In this document: positions 1 through 6,871 of the stretch, piece by piece
How the letters are laid out: each line of letters begins with the position of its first letter
How positions within the stretch are numbered: the first letter of the stretch is position 1
Source: Burkholderiales bacterium
Lineage (GTDB): Bacteria; Pseudomonadota; Gammaproteobacteria; Burkholderiales; JACMKV01
Reading direction: 5' to 3'
DNA: 9,300 nt
NCBI GenBank assembly: GCA_014379915.1
Contig: JACMKV010000271.1
Location: 1 to 9,300 of the forward strand
Notes under the pieces: generated by a model
Database searches by the model: none
What the model was told of the DNA's origin: nothing
What the model saw: the letters and a program-made list of their open reading frames with translations, nothing else
Translations under genes and position numbers: made by a program

Positions 1-649
1 AAAGTGAAATGTCCTGAACCAGCGGCGGCATTTGCGCGCGCGGAAAAAACGCGCCAGACAACAGCATCATCGGCGTCATGACCAGCGTCATGTAGTACAT
101 AAAAAACTCGTAGCTTGGCGCCAGCGCGGTCATGACCAGTCCCAGCGACGCGAAGCACAAGCCGATCAATATCGTCAGCGGAATGATCCACAGCGCCAGC
201 GCCGAATCGGAAAGTCCGAGCAGGCCGATGACGGCAAGAATCGCGATGCCGCTCAAGAAGCTTTTACTCGCGGCCCACACCGCCTCGGCGATCAGCACGT
301 CGTCGAGCGTCAACGGCGCGTTCAGAATCGCTTCCCAGGTTTTTTGCACATGCATGCGCGAAAACGCCGAGTACATCGCTTCGAAACTCGCGCTGTTCAT
401 CGTGCTGTAGCAGATCGTGCCTGCGGCCAGAAAATTGATGTACGGAATGCCGTTTACATCGGGCATCAGCGCGCCCAATCCGTATCCCAGGCCGAGCATG
501 AACAGCAGCGGATCGGCGAGATTGCCGATCACCGACGGAATCGCCAGCTTGCGCCAAACCAGAAAGTTGCGCCGCCAGACATGCGAGAAGCGCAGGCTGG
601 GGGAGGGCGCACGGAAGTGTTTGCGCTCTGTTGCAAACGTTGATGCCAT
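1..649 (-). CDS. nodJ: NodJ-type ABC-2 transporter permease (partial, C-terminus off window)
   Basis: This is the membrane subunit of an ABC-2 exporter that pairs with the ATPase encoded just upstream. NodJ relatives export lipo-oligosaccharides or related amphiphiles across the inner membrane. The frame opens at ATG 649-647 (MASTFATERK...) and stays open for 216 codons to the window edge, so about 40-50 residues are missing if it has the usual length of roughly 260. After a basic N-terminus, WRRNFLVWRKLAIPSVIGN and DPLLFMLGLGYGLG match the family entry into the first membrane segment. Later come FLAAGTICYSTMNSASFEA, an amphipathic stretch with RMHVQKTWEAILNAPLTLDD, and further hydrophobic segments ending in MTPMMLLSGAFFPRAQMP, the typical conserved end region of ABC-2 permeases. 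It lies 123 bp downstream of the ATPase stop, with a palindromic repeat between. No nodulation genes are in view, so the substrate is unknown. Confidence 0.9.
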   Translation of the reverse strand, partial: MASTFATERKHFRAPSPSLRFSHVWRRNFLVWRKLAIPSVIGNLADPLLFMLGLGYGLGALMPDVNGIPYINFLAAGTICYSTMNSASFEAMYSAFSRMHVQKTWEAILNAPLTLDDVLIAEAVWAASKSFLSGIAILAVIGLLGLSDSALALWIIPLTILIGLCFASLGLVMTALAPSYEFFMYYMTLVMTPMMLLSGAFFPRAQMPPLVQDISL

Positions 650-662
650 CAATACCCTTTCA

Positions 663-739
663 CCGTCGTTCCCGCGAACGCGGGAATCCAGCGTCTTTGA
701 CGGAAGTCACAGGGTCCCCGCATCCGCGACGCATCCGCG
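663..739. repeat. Palindromic intergenic repeat between the ABC ATPase and permease genes
   Basis: TTCCCGCG (669-676) and CGCGGGAA (679-686) form a perfect 8-bp inverted repeat with a two-base centre. CCGTC (663-667) and GACGG (699-703) can pair outside it. GCATCCGCG then occurs twice in direct orientation at 720-728 and 731-739. The TTCCC...GGGAATCCAG form resembles the short dispersed palindromes common between genes of beta- and gammaproteobacteria, including the dRS3-like repeats of Neisseria; that resemblance is from memory. It may act as an mRNA-stability or attenuation hairpin between the two cistrons. One copy alone cannot show dispersal. Confidence 0.6.
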
Positions 740-772
740 GAGACGACAGGCTAGTTAGTGAGAGCCATGTGA

Positions 773-1687
773 TCAATCGCGCAATTCGCGCCCGGTGAGT
801 TTCAAAAACACATCCTCCAGATTCGCCGGACGATGCTGATAACGCAGCCCCTCGTACGTTTCCAGATTCTTGAGTAGCGGCGCCGCATCGCGCGCGTAGC
901 AGAATACAGTCTCGCCGCTTTGCTCGCAGCGCTGCGCGAGCCAGCCGTGCTGCCGCGCCCAGTCTTGCGCTGTGTCGCCATAAATCTCGAACACGTGCGG
1001 CTCGATCTGCGCTGCGATCAACTCGCGCGGACTGCCGCTGGCGATGATGCGGCCATGATCCATGACGCTCAGGCGGTCGCACAGACGCTCGGCTTCGTCC
1101 ATGAAATGCGTGGTTAGCAAGATGGTTTTGCCGAGCTTCAGCAGCCGTTGCAAACCCTGCCAGATCAGATGCCGAGCTTGCGGATCGAGCCCGGTCGTCG
1201 GCTCGTCGAGAAACAGCAGGTCGGGGTCGTTGATCAGGCCGCGCGCCAATGCGAGCCGCCGTTTCATGCCACCCGACAGGGTTTGTATCTTGCTGTCGGC
1301 GCGCGCGCCGAGGCCGGCGAATTCGAGCAATTCCGGTATGCGCTTGACTAGCGCGTGCCGCGACAGGCCGAAATAGCGGCCATAGGTGTACAAATTCTCA
1401 TAGGCGCTGAAGTCGGGGTCGAGGTTATCGACTTGCGGCACGACGCCGACCTTGAGCCGCGCCTCGCGCGCCCGCGCCGGCACCGGCAGCCCGAGCAGCG
1501 TGATGGCGCCGGAATCGGCATCGGGATCGGTCAGGCCCAGGCACAGCCGCAGCGTCGTCGTTTTGCCGGCGCCATTCGGCCCGAGCAGGCCGAAGCATTC
1601 GCCGGGCGCGAGCGCAAGCGCGAGGCCGCGCACGACTTCGCATTCGCCGTACGACTTGCGCAGATTTTGTACCTGCAGATGGAACAT
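773..1687 (-). CDS. nodI: NodI-type ABC transporter ATP-binding protein
   Basis: This is the cytoplasmic ATPase of a two-component ABC-2 exporter and powers the downstream permease. At 304 residues it has the usual NodI length. All nucleotide-binding motifs are intact: Walker A GPNGAGKTT (about 36-44), Q-loop glutamine in VVPQ (85), signature LSGGM (137-141), Walker B LLFLDEP (157-163) with catalytic E162, D-loop at 168, and switch histidine in LLTTH (194). The C-terminus NLEDVFLKLTGRELRD matches the tail conserved in NodI and DrrA-like ATPases. I chose ATG 1687-1685 because MFHLQVQNLRKSYG begins at the usual family position; an in-frame TTG at 1717 would overlap the preceding gene. The hydrolase TGA (1694-1692) lies four bases before this ATG, so translational coupling is likely. 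The nodI name reflects family only. Rhizobial nodIJ are thought to derive from such betaproteobacterial exporters. Confidence 0.93.
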   Translation of the reverse strand: MFHLQVQNLRKSYGECEVVRGLALALAPGECFGLLGPNGAGKTTTLRLCLGLTDPDADSGAITLLGLPVPARAREARLKVGVVPQVDNLDPDFSAYENLYTYGRYFGLSRHALVKRIPELLEFAGLGARADSKIQTLSGGMKRRLALARGLINDPDLLFLDEPTTGLDPQARHLIWQGLQRLLKLGKTILLTTHFMDEAERLCDRLSVMDHGRIIASGSPRELIAAQIEPHVFEIYGDTAQDWARQHGWLAQRCEQSGETVFCYARDAAPLLKNLETYEGLRYQHRPANLEDVFLKLTGRELRD

Positions 1688-1691
1688 CGGC

Positions 1692-2312
1692 TCAAGCAGG
1701 ATTTTCGGGAGCGCCAAACGAAGCCAGCACCACGGCCTGCAATTCGATCAGATAGCCGTGAAAAAAATGCCCGGCGCCGGGCAGCACGACGACCGGAAGT
1801 TTCTGCGCCCTGGCCCATTTCAGCGTTGCGGAAAGCGGAACGACATCGTCTTCGTCGCCGTGTATGACCAGCGTGTTGTCGGGAACCGCGCCGACCTCGA
1901 AGCGATCGACCGCGGGCGCGATCAATACGAGCCGCTGATGTTCGATCCGCTGCGCGACCCGCGATTGCACGTATGCGCCGAACGAGAAACCGGCGAGCAC
2001 GATCGGCAGATTGCCGAATTCGTTTCGTGCGTAGTCGGCGACCGCCAGCATGTCGTTCGTTTCGCCAATGCCGTTATCATGATGGCCTTCGCTTTGCCCG
2101 ACGCCGCGGAAGTTCATGCGCAGCGCAACGTAGCCGAGCTTTGTAAATGCCCGAACCAGCGTGGCCACGACCTTGTTGTCGAGGGTGCCGCCCTGCAGCG
2201 GGTGCGGATGGGCGATCAGGGCGACGCCTACGGGTGCGTTCTCCGTCCGGTCGATAGCGAGCTCGAGCTTGCCCGCCGGCCCGTCGATCAGACGACGTAA
2301 ACTACGCTGAAT
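1692..2312 (-). CDS. COG2945-type alpha/beta hydrolase, non-canonical start
   Basis: This is a predicted cytoplasmic serine hydrolase of the alpha/beta superfamily, about 206 residues. The frame is open from 2333, and its conserved N-terminal part is IDGPAGKLELAIDR followed by AHPHPLQGGTLDNKVV (about 34-49), the family hallmark. The predicted nucleophile is S110 in AGFSFGAY, the acid is near D155 in HGDEDDVVP, and the histidine is H182 in GAGHFFHG. No ATG, GTG or TTG occurs between the upstream stop (2336-2334) and GTG 2168, and starting at 2168 would delete the HPHP motif. A GAGG sequence (2324-2321) lies eight bases before an ATT at 2312-2310, giving the usual family length, so I place the start there; CTG 2291 is the alternative. 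The true substrate is unknown. It sits four bases upstream of the ABC ATPase. The function call is firm at superfamily level, the start is inferred. Confidence 0.85.
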   Translation of the reverse strand: MQRSLRRLIDGPAGKLELAIDRTENAPVGVALIAHPHPLQGGTLDNKVVATLVRAFTKLGYVALRMNFRGVGQSEGHHDNGIGETNDMLAVADYARNEFGNLPIVLAGFSFGAYVQSRVAQRIEHQRLVLIAPAVDRFEVGAVPDNTLVIHGDEDDVVPLSATLKWARAQKLPVVVLPGAGHFFHGYLIELQAVVLASFGAPENPA

Positions 2313-2323
2313 TTTAGTGGCCT

Positions 2324-2339
2324 CGTTAAAGCGTTAAAG
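2324..2339. repeat. Two-copy 8-bp tandem repeat upstream of the hydrolase gene
   Basis: CGTTAAAG occurs twice head to tail (2324-2331 and 2332-2339), just upstream of the inferred hydrolase start and partly overlapping its possible ribosome-binding site. On the coding strand it reads CTTTAACG twice and supplies the upstream TAA stop. With only two copies it could be a chance duplication or a small operator. Confidence 0.5.
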
Positions 2340-2401
2340 CGGCGACGGCAACCATGGCGATGGCGCGAATCGATGCGGCAACCTTCACCTACGCTCCATC
2401 G

Positions 2402-2794
2402 CTACTTTTCATTGCCTGCACCGCTGCCGTTGACCAGATGGACGATTCCCGCCGGGTTCATGATCCAGAGCCCGTCGAAACCTTCGGGCAGCCCTTCGAT
2501 CGCGTCGCAACGCGTTACACCTTGCGCATCGAGGTACGCCGCGGCACGCTCGGCGTCAGGCGTCTCGATTTCCAGCCAAAGCTCGGCCTGGCTCAGCGCG
2601 GGCGTGCGGTCGATCCACAACCGGATGGCGCCGAATTCGACGACGATCGCAGGCGCGAATTCGTCGACGAGTTGCAGGCCGAGCACGTCGCGGTAGAACG
2701 CAACCGTTGCGGCGAATTGATGCGGGGGAATCTTCAGCGCAATGTTTTTACCCGCGCTAAATACGGGGCCGTTTTCGCGACCGTTTTCGGCCAA
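2402..2794 (-). CDS. VOC-superfamily (glyoxalase/bleomycin-resistance fold) protein
   Basis: This is a 130-residue single-module protein of the vicinal oxygen chelate superfamily, probably dimeric and cytoplasmic; the reaction is unknown. The first beta-alpha-beta unit is visible as NIALKIPPHQFAATVAFYRDVLGLQL (residues 17-42, split here only by its motifs NIALKIP and FYRDVLGL). ELWLEIETPDAERAAAYLDAQG and WIMNPAGIVHLVNGSG supply the second half. The usual metal-ligand histidine before the first strand aligns with N17, and the usual final glutamate aligns with a histidine, so a canonical glyoxalase I metal site is doubtful. The start is TTG 2794-2792, supported by GGAG at 2805-2802 seven bases upstream; the frame is closed by TGA at 2824-2822, leaving no other start. 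It lies 27 bp downstream of the ferredoxin gene in the same apparent operon. Confidence 0.85.
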   Translation of the reverse strand: MAENGRENGPVFSAGKNIALKIPPHQFAATVAFYRDVLGLQLVDEFAPAIVVEFGAIRLWIDRTPALSQAELWLEIETPDAERAAAYLDAQGVTRCDAIEGLPEGFDGLWIMNPAGIVHLVNGSGAGNEK

Positions 2795-2801
2795 TCCGCT
2801 T

Positions 2802-2805
2802 CTCC
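2802..2805 (-). promoter_or_regulatory. Ribosome-binding site deciding the TTG start of the VOC gene
   Basis: GGAG on the minus strand lies seven bases before TTG 2794. It is the best match to a Shine-Dalgarno sequence in this gap and supports the unusual start. Confidence 0.6.
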
Positions 2806-2821
2806 GGGGTTCGTGCCAGCG

Positions 2822-3133
2822 TCAGGGCAGGCGCAAGCGCTCGACGACGCGGCCGTGCTGCAAATGCTCGTCGATGATTTCGTCGATATCGTCCTTGTCG
2901 ACGTACGTGTACCAGACTTCCTCGGGATAAACGACGATCACCGGCCCTTGTTCGCAGCGATCGAGGCAGCCGGCCATGTTGATCCGATTCCTGGCCGGGC
3001 CGTCGAGCCTCAGTTCCCTGAGCCGCTTTTTCGCGTAATCGCGCATTGCGCTGGCGCCGCGGTCGGCACAGCATGCTTCGCCCGCTTTACGTTGATTGCA
3101 GCAGAAAAAAACGTGATGCTGAAAATAAGACAT
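2822..3133 (-). CDS. Thioredoxin-like [2Fe-2S] ferredoxin (COG3411)
   Basis: This is a small electron carrier of the thioredoxin-fold [2Fe-2S] ferredoxin family, 103 residues and cytoplasmic. The cluster ligands are expected among C11/C12 (VFFCCNQR), C21/C22 (GEACCAD), C56 and C60 (MAGCLDRCEQGP). GPVIVVYPEEVWYTYVD and DIDEIIDEHL complete the family pattern, and the length is normal. The start ATG 3133-3131 is only three bases past the VanZ-gene stop, so the two are very likely co-transcribed and translationally coupled. The partner is not evident from the window; no reductase or dehydrogenase lies beside it. Paired cysteines at both N-terminal positions are common in proteobacterial members as I recall them, so they are not by themselves odd. 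Confidence 0.92.
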   Translation of the reverse strand: MSYFQHHVFFCCNQRKAGEACCADRGASAMRDYAKKRLRELRLDGPARNRINMAGCLDRCEQGPVIVVYPEEVWYTYVDKDDIDEIIDEHLQHGRVVERLRLP

Positions 3134-3136
3134 CGC

Positions 3137-4321
3137 TCAAGTATAAAGGCTTTCCCGGCGCGCCGAATGCGTCGCCAGATAAAGCATCGCGGCAAACGGC
3201 CACAACGCCGAGACGAAGCGCGTCGACGCGTTGAGGTTCAGATACTGGCCTTCGCGCCAGAGTTCAAACGATGAAATCAGATACGGATTCATCGGCAGAA
3301 AATTCACCAGCGCGGTAGCCAGCGCCAGACTCGCAAACGCGATGACAAACCGCTTGCGGCGTTCCAGTCTGATCAGCACGATCAGGCTCGCGCCACCCGC
3401 CAGCAGTCCGAGCCAGGCGCCGAAGGTCAGCCAGGCAAACGCGCGATCGGCATCGACTATTACGCCAACCGCCGACGATTTGACCGTGAAAACCGCGGCG
3501 AGCAGCGCAAAGATGAATCGCCCGGCGCTGGCGTTATTGGCGGTCAGGTTCGCTGCGAGCAAACCTGCGCCGAGCAGATTCAGTGCGACCACTGCAGTCT
3601 CGGCCCAGATAAAAAATTGCGCGGAATGAAACTCGACTGAATCTTCGCCGAGCCAGACGCGCAAATCGCCGTTGCCGAATAGCGAGATCGAAGGATTGGT
3701 CTGACTGAGCAGCCAGAAACCCAGCAAAACCAGGCCGGCCGGGGTCGCGGCGCCGGGATAGAAAAACTGATGGCGCACGGCCGACAGCCGCCGGCTTTCG
3801 AGCAAGCGCCAGCCGAGCAAAGCCGCCAGCAACGCTCCGGCAAATGCACCCGTGCTGTTACAGACAAAATCGACGACCGACGATATTCGCGTCGGTAGAT
3901 ACGACTGCAGCGATTCCATCGCCAGACTCAGCAACCCGCCGCCGAGGCCTGCGAGCAGGACAGCGAAGGCCGGCCTGAGCCGCGATAACGCCCACATGCC
4001 AAACAGAAATCCGATCGGCGCGTAGCCGAGAATATTGATCATCAGATCGAAACGGGTTTGATAATTCCGCGCGGTTTCGAACAGGAAGGCGAGCACCGGT
4101 GCGCCGCTGTCTCGCCAGCCGGTGAACGGAGACAGGCTTGCGAGCACAATCAGCAGGACATAGGCGATCGCGAGATAAACCGGCAAGCGTGAAGCGCGGG
4201 CGCACTGTTCTGTTTTTCGGCGCGCTTGCGCTGACGATTCCGCTGTCGCGGCTGCCTGCGCTGCGGTGCGCGACGCCGGTTGAGGTGCTCGCGCGCTTCT
4301 GGTGGCGGATGGATCGGACAT
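3137..4321 (-). CDS. VanZ-family multi-spanning membrane protein
   Basis: This is a polytopic inner-membrane protein of 394 residues. The N-terminal 45 or so residues are an Ala/Arg/Ser-rich cytoplasmic leader. The VanZ-like domain follows at about 47-175: TM1 LPVYLAIAYVLLIVLASLSPF, then FDLMINILGYAPIGFLFG (about 91-108) with the family pattern D...N..G..P.G, then AMESLQSYLPTR and SVVDFVCNSTGAFAG (about 134-162). Several more hydrophobic segments fill the C-terminal half, making the protein much longer than stand-alone VanZ (about 160). VanZ confers modest teicoplanin resistance in enterococci, but the biochemical role of this larger family is not known. I chose ATG 4321-4319; the frame remains open to a TTG at 4516, but that extra part is arginine- and proline-rich and unlikely to be coding. 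It is the first gene of the apparent minus-strand operon. Confidence 0.85.
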   Translation of the reverse strand: MSDPSATRSARAPQPASRTAAQAAATAESSAQARRKTEQCARASRLPVYLAIAYVLLIVLASLSPFTGWRDSGAPVLAFLFETARNYQTRFDLMINILGYAPIGFLFGMWALSRLRPAFAVLLAGLGGGLLSLAMESLQSYLPTRISSVVDFVCNSTGAFAGALLAALLGWRLLESRRLSAVRHQFFYPGAATPAGLVLLGFWLLSQTNPSISLFGNGDLRVWLGEDSVEFHSAQFFIWAETAVVALNLLGAGLLAANLTANNASAGRFIFALLAAVFTVKSSAVGVIVDADRAFAWLTFGAWLGLLAGGASLIVLIRLERRKRFVIAFASLALATALVNFLPMNPYLISSFELWREGQYLNLNASTRFVSALWPFAAMLYLATHSARRESLYT

Positions 4322-4544
4322 ATCGATTCGAGTGTAGCAGCGCGGGTGCGCAGGTGCGAGCAGGCGCCGATGCAGCCGCGGTGCCGCTGGATTCGCTGCG
4401 CGCAGGTTTCCGCTGCACACCGCCGGCTGAGCATGCGCTTGGCATATTGCAATCCTGGCAAATCGAGACCGCGCTGAACCCCGGCTTGGCGGATGACTCT
4501 CAATCAGCACGTTCAACGATTTCCAACGAGAAAAACCACGAAAA

Positions 4545-5243
4545 ATGATAGAACTCTATTATTGGCCGACGCCGAACGGCCACAAGATCACAATGTTTTT
4601 CGAAGAGACCGGATTGCCCTACGAGGTCATGCCGATCAATATCGGACGCGGCGATCAATTCAAGCCGGCTTTTCTCGAAATCGCACCGAATAACCGGATG
4701 CCGGCCATCATCGACCGCACGCCGGCGGATGGCGGCGAGGCGATTTCGATTTTCGAATCGGGCGCGATCCTGCTGTATCTGGCGGAAAAAACCGGCCGTT
4801 TTCTGCCGAAGGAAACGCGCGAGCGCGCCGATGTGTTGCAGTGGTTGTTCTGGCAAGTCGGCGGCCTTGGGCCGATGGCTGGGCAGAATCATCATTTCGT
4901 GCAATATGCGCCGGAACCGATTCCGTATGCGATCGATCGCTACGTCGACGAGACGGCGCGGCTTTATGCAGTACTCAACTGCAGGCTGGAGGATCGCGAG
5001 TTCATCGTCGGCGGCTATTCGATCGCCGATATGGCGTGCTATCCGTGGATCGTGCCATACCAGCGCCAGCGCCAGGATATTGCCGATTTCCCGAATTTGC
5101 AGCGCTGGTTCACTGCGATCAAGGCGCGGCCGGCGACGCAGCGCGCTTATGATAAAGGCAAAACCGTCAGCGAAGCCTCGGTCGTCAATGAAGGCTCGCG
5201 CAGCATCCTGTTCGGGCAAAACGCAAAAACGGTGAAACGATAA
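4545..5243 (+). CDS. yfcG: Glutathione-dependent disulfide-bond oxidoreductase, YfcG/GST family
   Basis: This is a cytoplasmic glutathione transferase-fold protein, 232 residues, closely resembling E. coli YfcG, which reduces disulfides with glutathione and has no catalytic cysteine. The thioredoxin-like N-domain begins YYWPTPNGHKITMFFEE, with T9 and N11 at positions described as contacting glutathione in YfcG. APNNRMPAI (cis-proline region) and ISIFESGAILLYLAEKTG (about 68-85) complete the glutathione site. The helical C-domain includes LQWLFWQVGGLGPMAGQNHHF and YSIADMACYPW. The start ATG 4545 fits the family N-terminus exactly. It is transcribed divergently from the VanZ operon across a 223-bp gap and converges with the symporter gene 55 bp downstream, so it is probably monocistronic. 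The C-terminal roughly 20 residues are family-variable. Confidence 0.95.
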   Translation: MIELYYWPTPNGHKITMFFEETGLPYEVMPINIGRGDQFKPAFLEIAPNNRMPAIIDRTPADGGEAISIFESGAILLYLAEKTGRFLPKETRERADVLQWLFWQVGGLGPMAGQNHHFVQYAPEPIPYAIDRYVDETARLYAVLNCRLEDREFIVGGYSIADMACYPWIVPYQRQRQDIADFPNLQRWFTAIKARPATQRAYDKGKTVSEASVVNEGSRSILFGQNAKTVKR

Positions 5244-5298
5244 GCGGCGGAGTGGTCAAGTACAACTCAAGAGGCGGCTCGCAGCTGCGCGACAAAAT

Positions 5299-6720
5299 CT
5301 ACGCGGGCTTACGAATTGCTCCAAGCTGCGGCAATAGCGAACCCACGATCATCCCGGTCAAACTCATCAGCAGCCCGACCAGTTGTGGAGGCCACAGCCC
5401 TTCCGGAGCGAGAATTTCGAGCGCAATCCAGCTGCAGAATCCAAGAGTGATCGCGGCCAGTGCGCCTTGCGTAGTTGCGTGCTTCCAGTAAAGCCCGGCG
5501 ACGAGTGGAATGAACGCGACAACCAGCGTGATCTTGTAAGCGCTCTCGACCATTTCGTAAATGCTCGAATCGGAGTTCAGCGCGAATGCCGTGACGCTAA
5601 CGGTAAATCCAATCACGACCAGGCGCATCGCGAGCAGCAACTCGCGGTCGCTCAAATCCTTTTTCAGAAATCCTTTGAGAATGTTTTCCGTGAAGGTTAC
5701 CGAGGGCGCGAGCAAGGTTCCGCTCGCCGTGCTCATGATGGCGGACAGCAGCGCGCCGAAAAACAGGACCTGCGCGATCAGCGGCGTGTGATCGAGGATC
5801 AGCGTAGGCAGTATCAGCTGCGAATCTTTTTTGAGCAGGCCGGCGACCATGTCCGGATCGATCAAGGTCGCCGCGTAAGCCAGAAACAGCGGCAGGAAGG
5901 CGAAGATGAAATACAGGCCGCCGCCGAGTACCGCGCCGCTGACGGCGATGTTTTCAGTGCGCGCCGACATCACGCGTTGAAACACGTCCTGCTGTGGAAT
6001 CGAGCCGAACATGATTGTCACCGCGGCGCCAATGAATGCCAGCACTTCTCGTGCGGCAAGCGCCGGCCAGAATTCGAATTTGCCGGCGGCGGCTGCGTGC
6101 TCGATAACCCGCCCCGGTCCACCGGCGAGATCGCCGACCACGTAAACGATGTAAATCAGGCCGACGATGATGATCGTCATCTGAAAAAAATCGGTCCACG
6201 CGACTGAAAACATGCCGCCGTACAAGGTGTAGATCAGGACGATGCCCGCACCCATGACGATGCCGATTTGCATGCTGATGGCATGATCGGACAAAATATT
6301 GAAAACCAGCCCGAGGGCTACGATCTGCGCCGACACCCAGCCCAGATACGAGATCACGATAGCGAGGCTCGCCAGTAATTCGACCGGGCGGTTGTAGCGC
6401 GCGCGGTAATAATCGCCGATGGTCAGAAGCTTCATCCGGTACAACCGGGCCGCGAAAAACAGGCCGACCAGGATCAGGCACAGGGTCGAGCCGAACGGGT
6501 CGGCGACGATGCCGCGCAGGCCGCCTTCGAGAAATGCGGCCGGAATGCCCAGCACGGTTTCCGAGCCGAACCACGTCGCGAATACCGTCGCGATCACGAC
6601 ATAGAGCGGCAGCGAGCGGCCGGCGACGACGTAGTCCTGCGTGTTGTGCACGCGCGTAGCTGCGTACAGGCCGATACCTATGGAAATCAGGATGTACAAA
6701 ACGACGAAGCCAGTCAGCAT
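5299..6720 (-). CDS. Sodium:solute symporter (SSS family)
   Basis: This is an inner-membrane, sodium-coupled solute importer of 473 residues with about 12-13 hydrophobic segments. Family features include TM1 VVLYILISIGIGLYA, the conserved ATVFATWFGSETVLGIPAA region (about 44-62), YGGMFSVAWTDFFQM (about 167-181, the SSS GG...TD..Q motif), IPQQDVFQRVMSA (about 241-253), and SAIMSTASGTLLAPS (about 326-340). The Ser-Thr pair in the last motif corresponds to the Na2 sodium-site positions known from PutP and vSGLT. The substrate cannot be read from the sequence; proline, pantothenate, acetate and sugars are all transported by relatives. I chose ATG 6720-6718; a TTG at 6738 would add only six residues. 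It is divergent from the amino acid permease and convergent with the yfcG-like gene. Confidence 0.93.
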   Translation of the reverse strand: MLTGFVVLYILISIGIGLYAATRVHNTQDYVVAGRSLPLYVVIATVFATWFGSETVLGIPAAFLEGGLRGIVADPFGSTLCLILVGLFFAARLYRMKLLTIGDYYRARYNRPVELLASLAIVISYLGWVSAQIVALGLVFNILSDHAISMQIGIVMGAGIVLIYTLYGGMFSVAWTDFFQMTIIIVGLIYIVYVVGDLAGGPGRVIEHAAAAGKFEFWPALAAREVLAFIGAAVTIMFGSIPQQDVFQRVMSARTENIAVSGAVLGGGLYFIFAFLPLFLAYAATLIDPDMVAGLLKKDSQLILPTLILDHTPLIAQVLFFGALLSAIMSTASGTLLAPSVTFTENILKGFLKKDLSDRELLLAMRLVVIGFTVSVTAFALNSDSSIYEMVESAYKITLVVAFIPLVAGLYWKHATTQGALAAITLGFCSWIALEILAPEGLWPPQLVGLLMSLTGMIVGSLLPQLGAIRKPA

Positions 6721-6871
6721 AACGTTTTCTCGAAGCAAGATTGAACTTGTGAAAGCGAATGGATTCTAGCAAATAGCCTTTCCGTTTGCGCCGCGAAGCT
6801 TGTAAGTCTTACACGGCGGCCATCTGCCCGGTAAAACCGTCAGTACGGAAGTGTGCGAAAGCCTTGGAACA
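6721..6871. promoter_or_regulatory. Divergent intergenic region between symporter and amino acid permease
   Basis: Promoters for both transporters are expected in this 151-bp gap. On the minus strand a TAGAAT hexamer (6771-6766) matches the -10 consensus at five of six positions but has no good -35 partner. Just beyond the gap, on the plus strand, TTTACA (6895-6900) and TAAATT (6916-6921) could form a weak promoter with a short 15-base spacer. If that one is used, the permease would start at a later TTG (6965). No clear operator palindrome was seen. Confidence 0.35.

Noticed and set aside
1452..2300. Long plus-strand open frame (282 codons) opposite the ATPase and hydrolase genes
   Set aside because: It is fully antisense to two genes with conserved motifs, is Arg/Ala/Asp-rich with no recognisable domain, and is the usual mirror frame of high-GC codon use.
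2354..3274. Plus-strand open frame of 306 codons opposite the VOC and ferredoxin genes
   Set aside because: The opposite strand carries two clear families with start sites and coupling. This frame has no family features and spans gene boundaries.
4322..4516. N-terminal extension of the VanZ protein to TTG 4516
   Set aside because: The added 65 residues are Arg/Pro/Ala-rich with no family match, and ATG 4321 already gives a complete VanZ domain.
4500..5219. Minus-strand open frame of 239 codons opposite the yfcG-like gene
   Set aside because: It is the antisense shadow of a near full-length YfcG match.
5244..5298. tRNA-like fragment (GCGGAGTGGTCAAGT) in the convergent gap
   Set aside because: It resembles a D-arm, but the gap is only 55 bp and no acceptor, anticodon or T-arm can be assembled.
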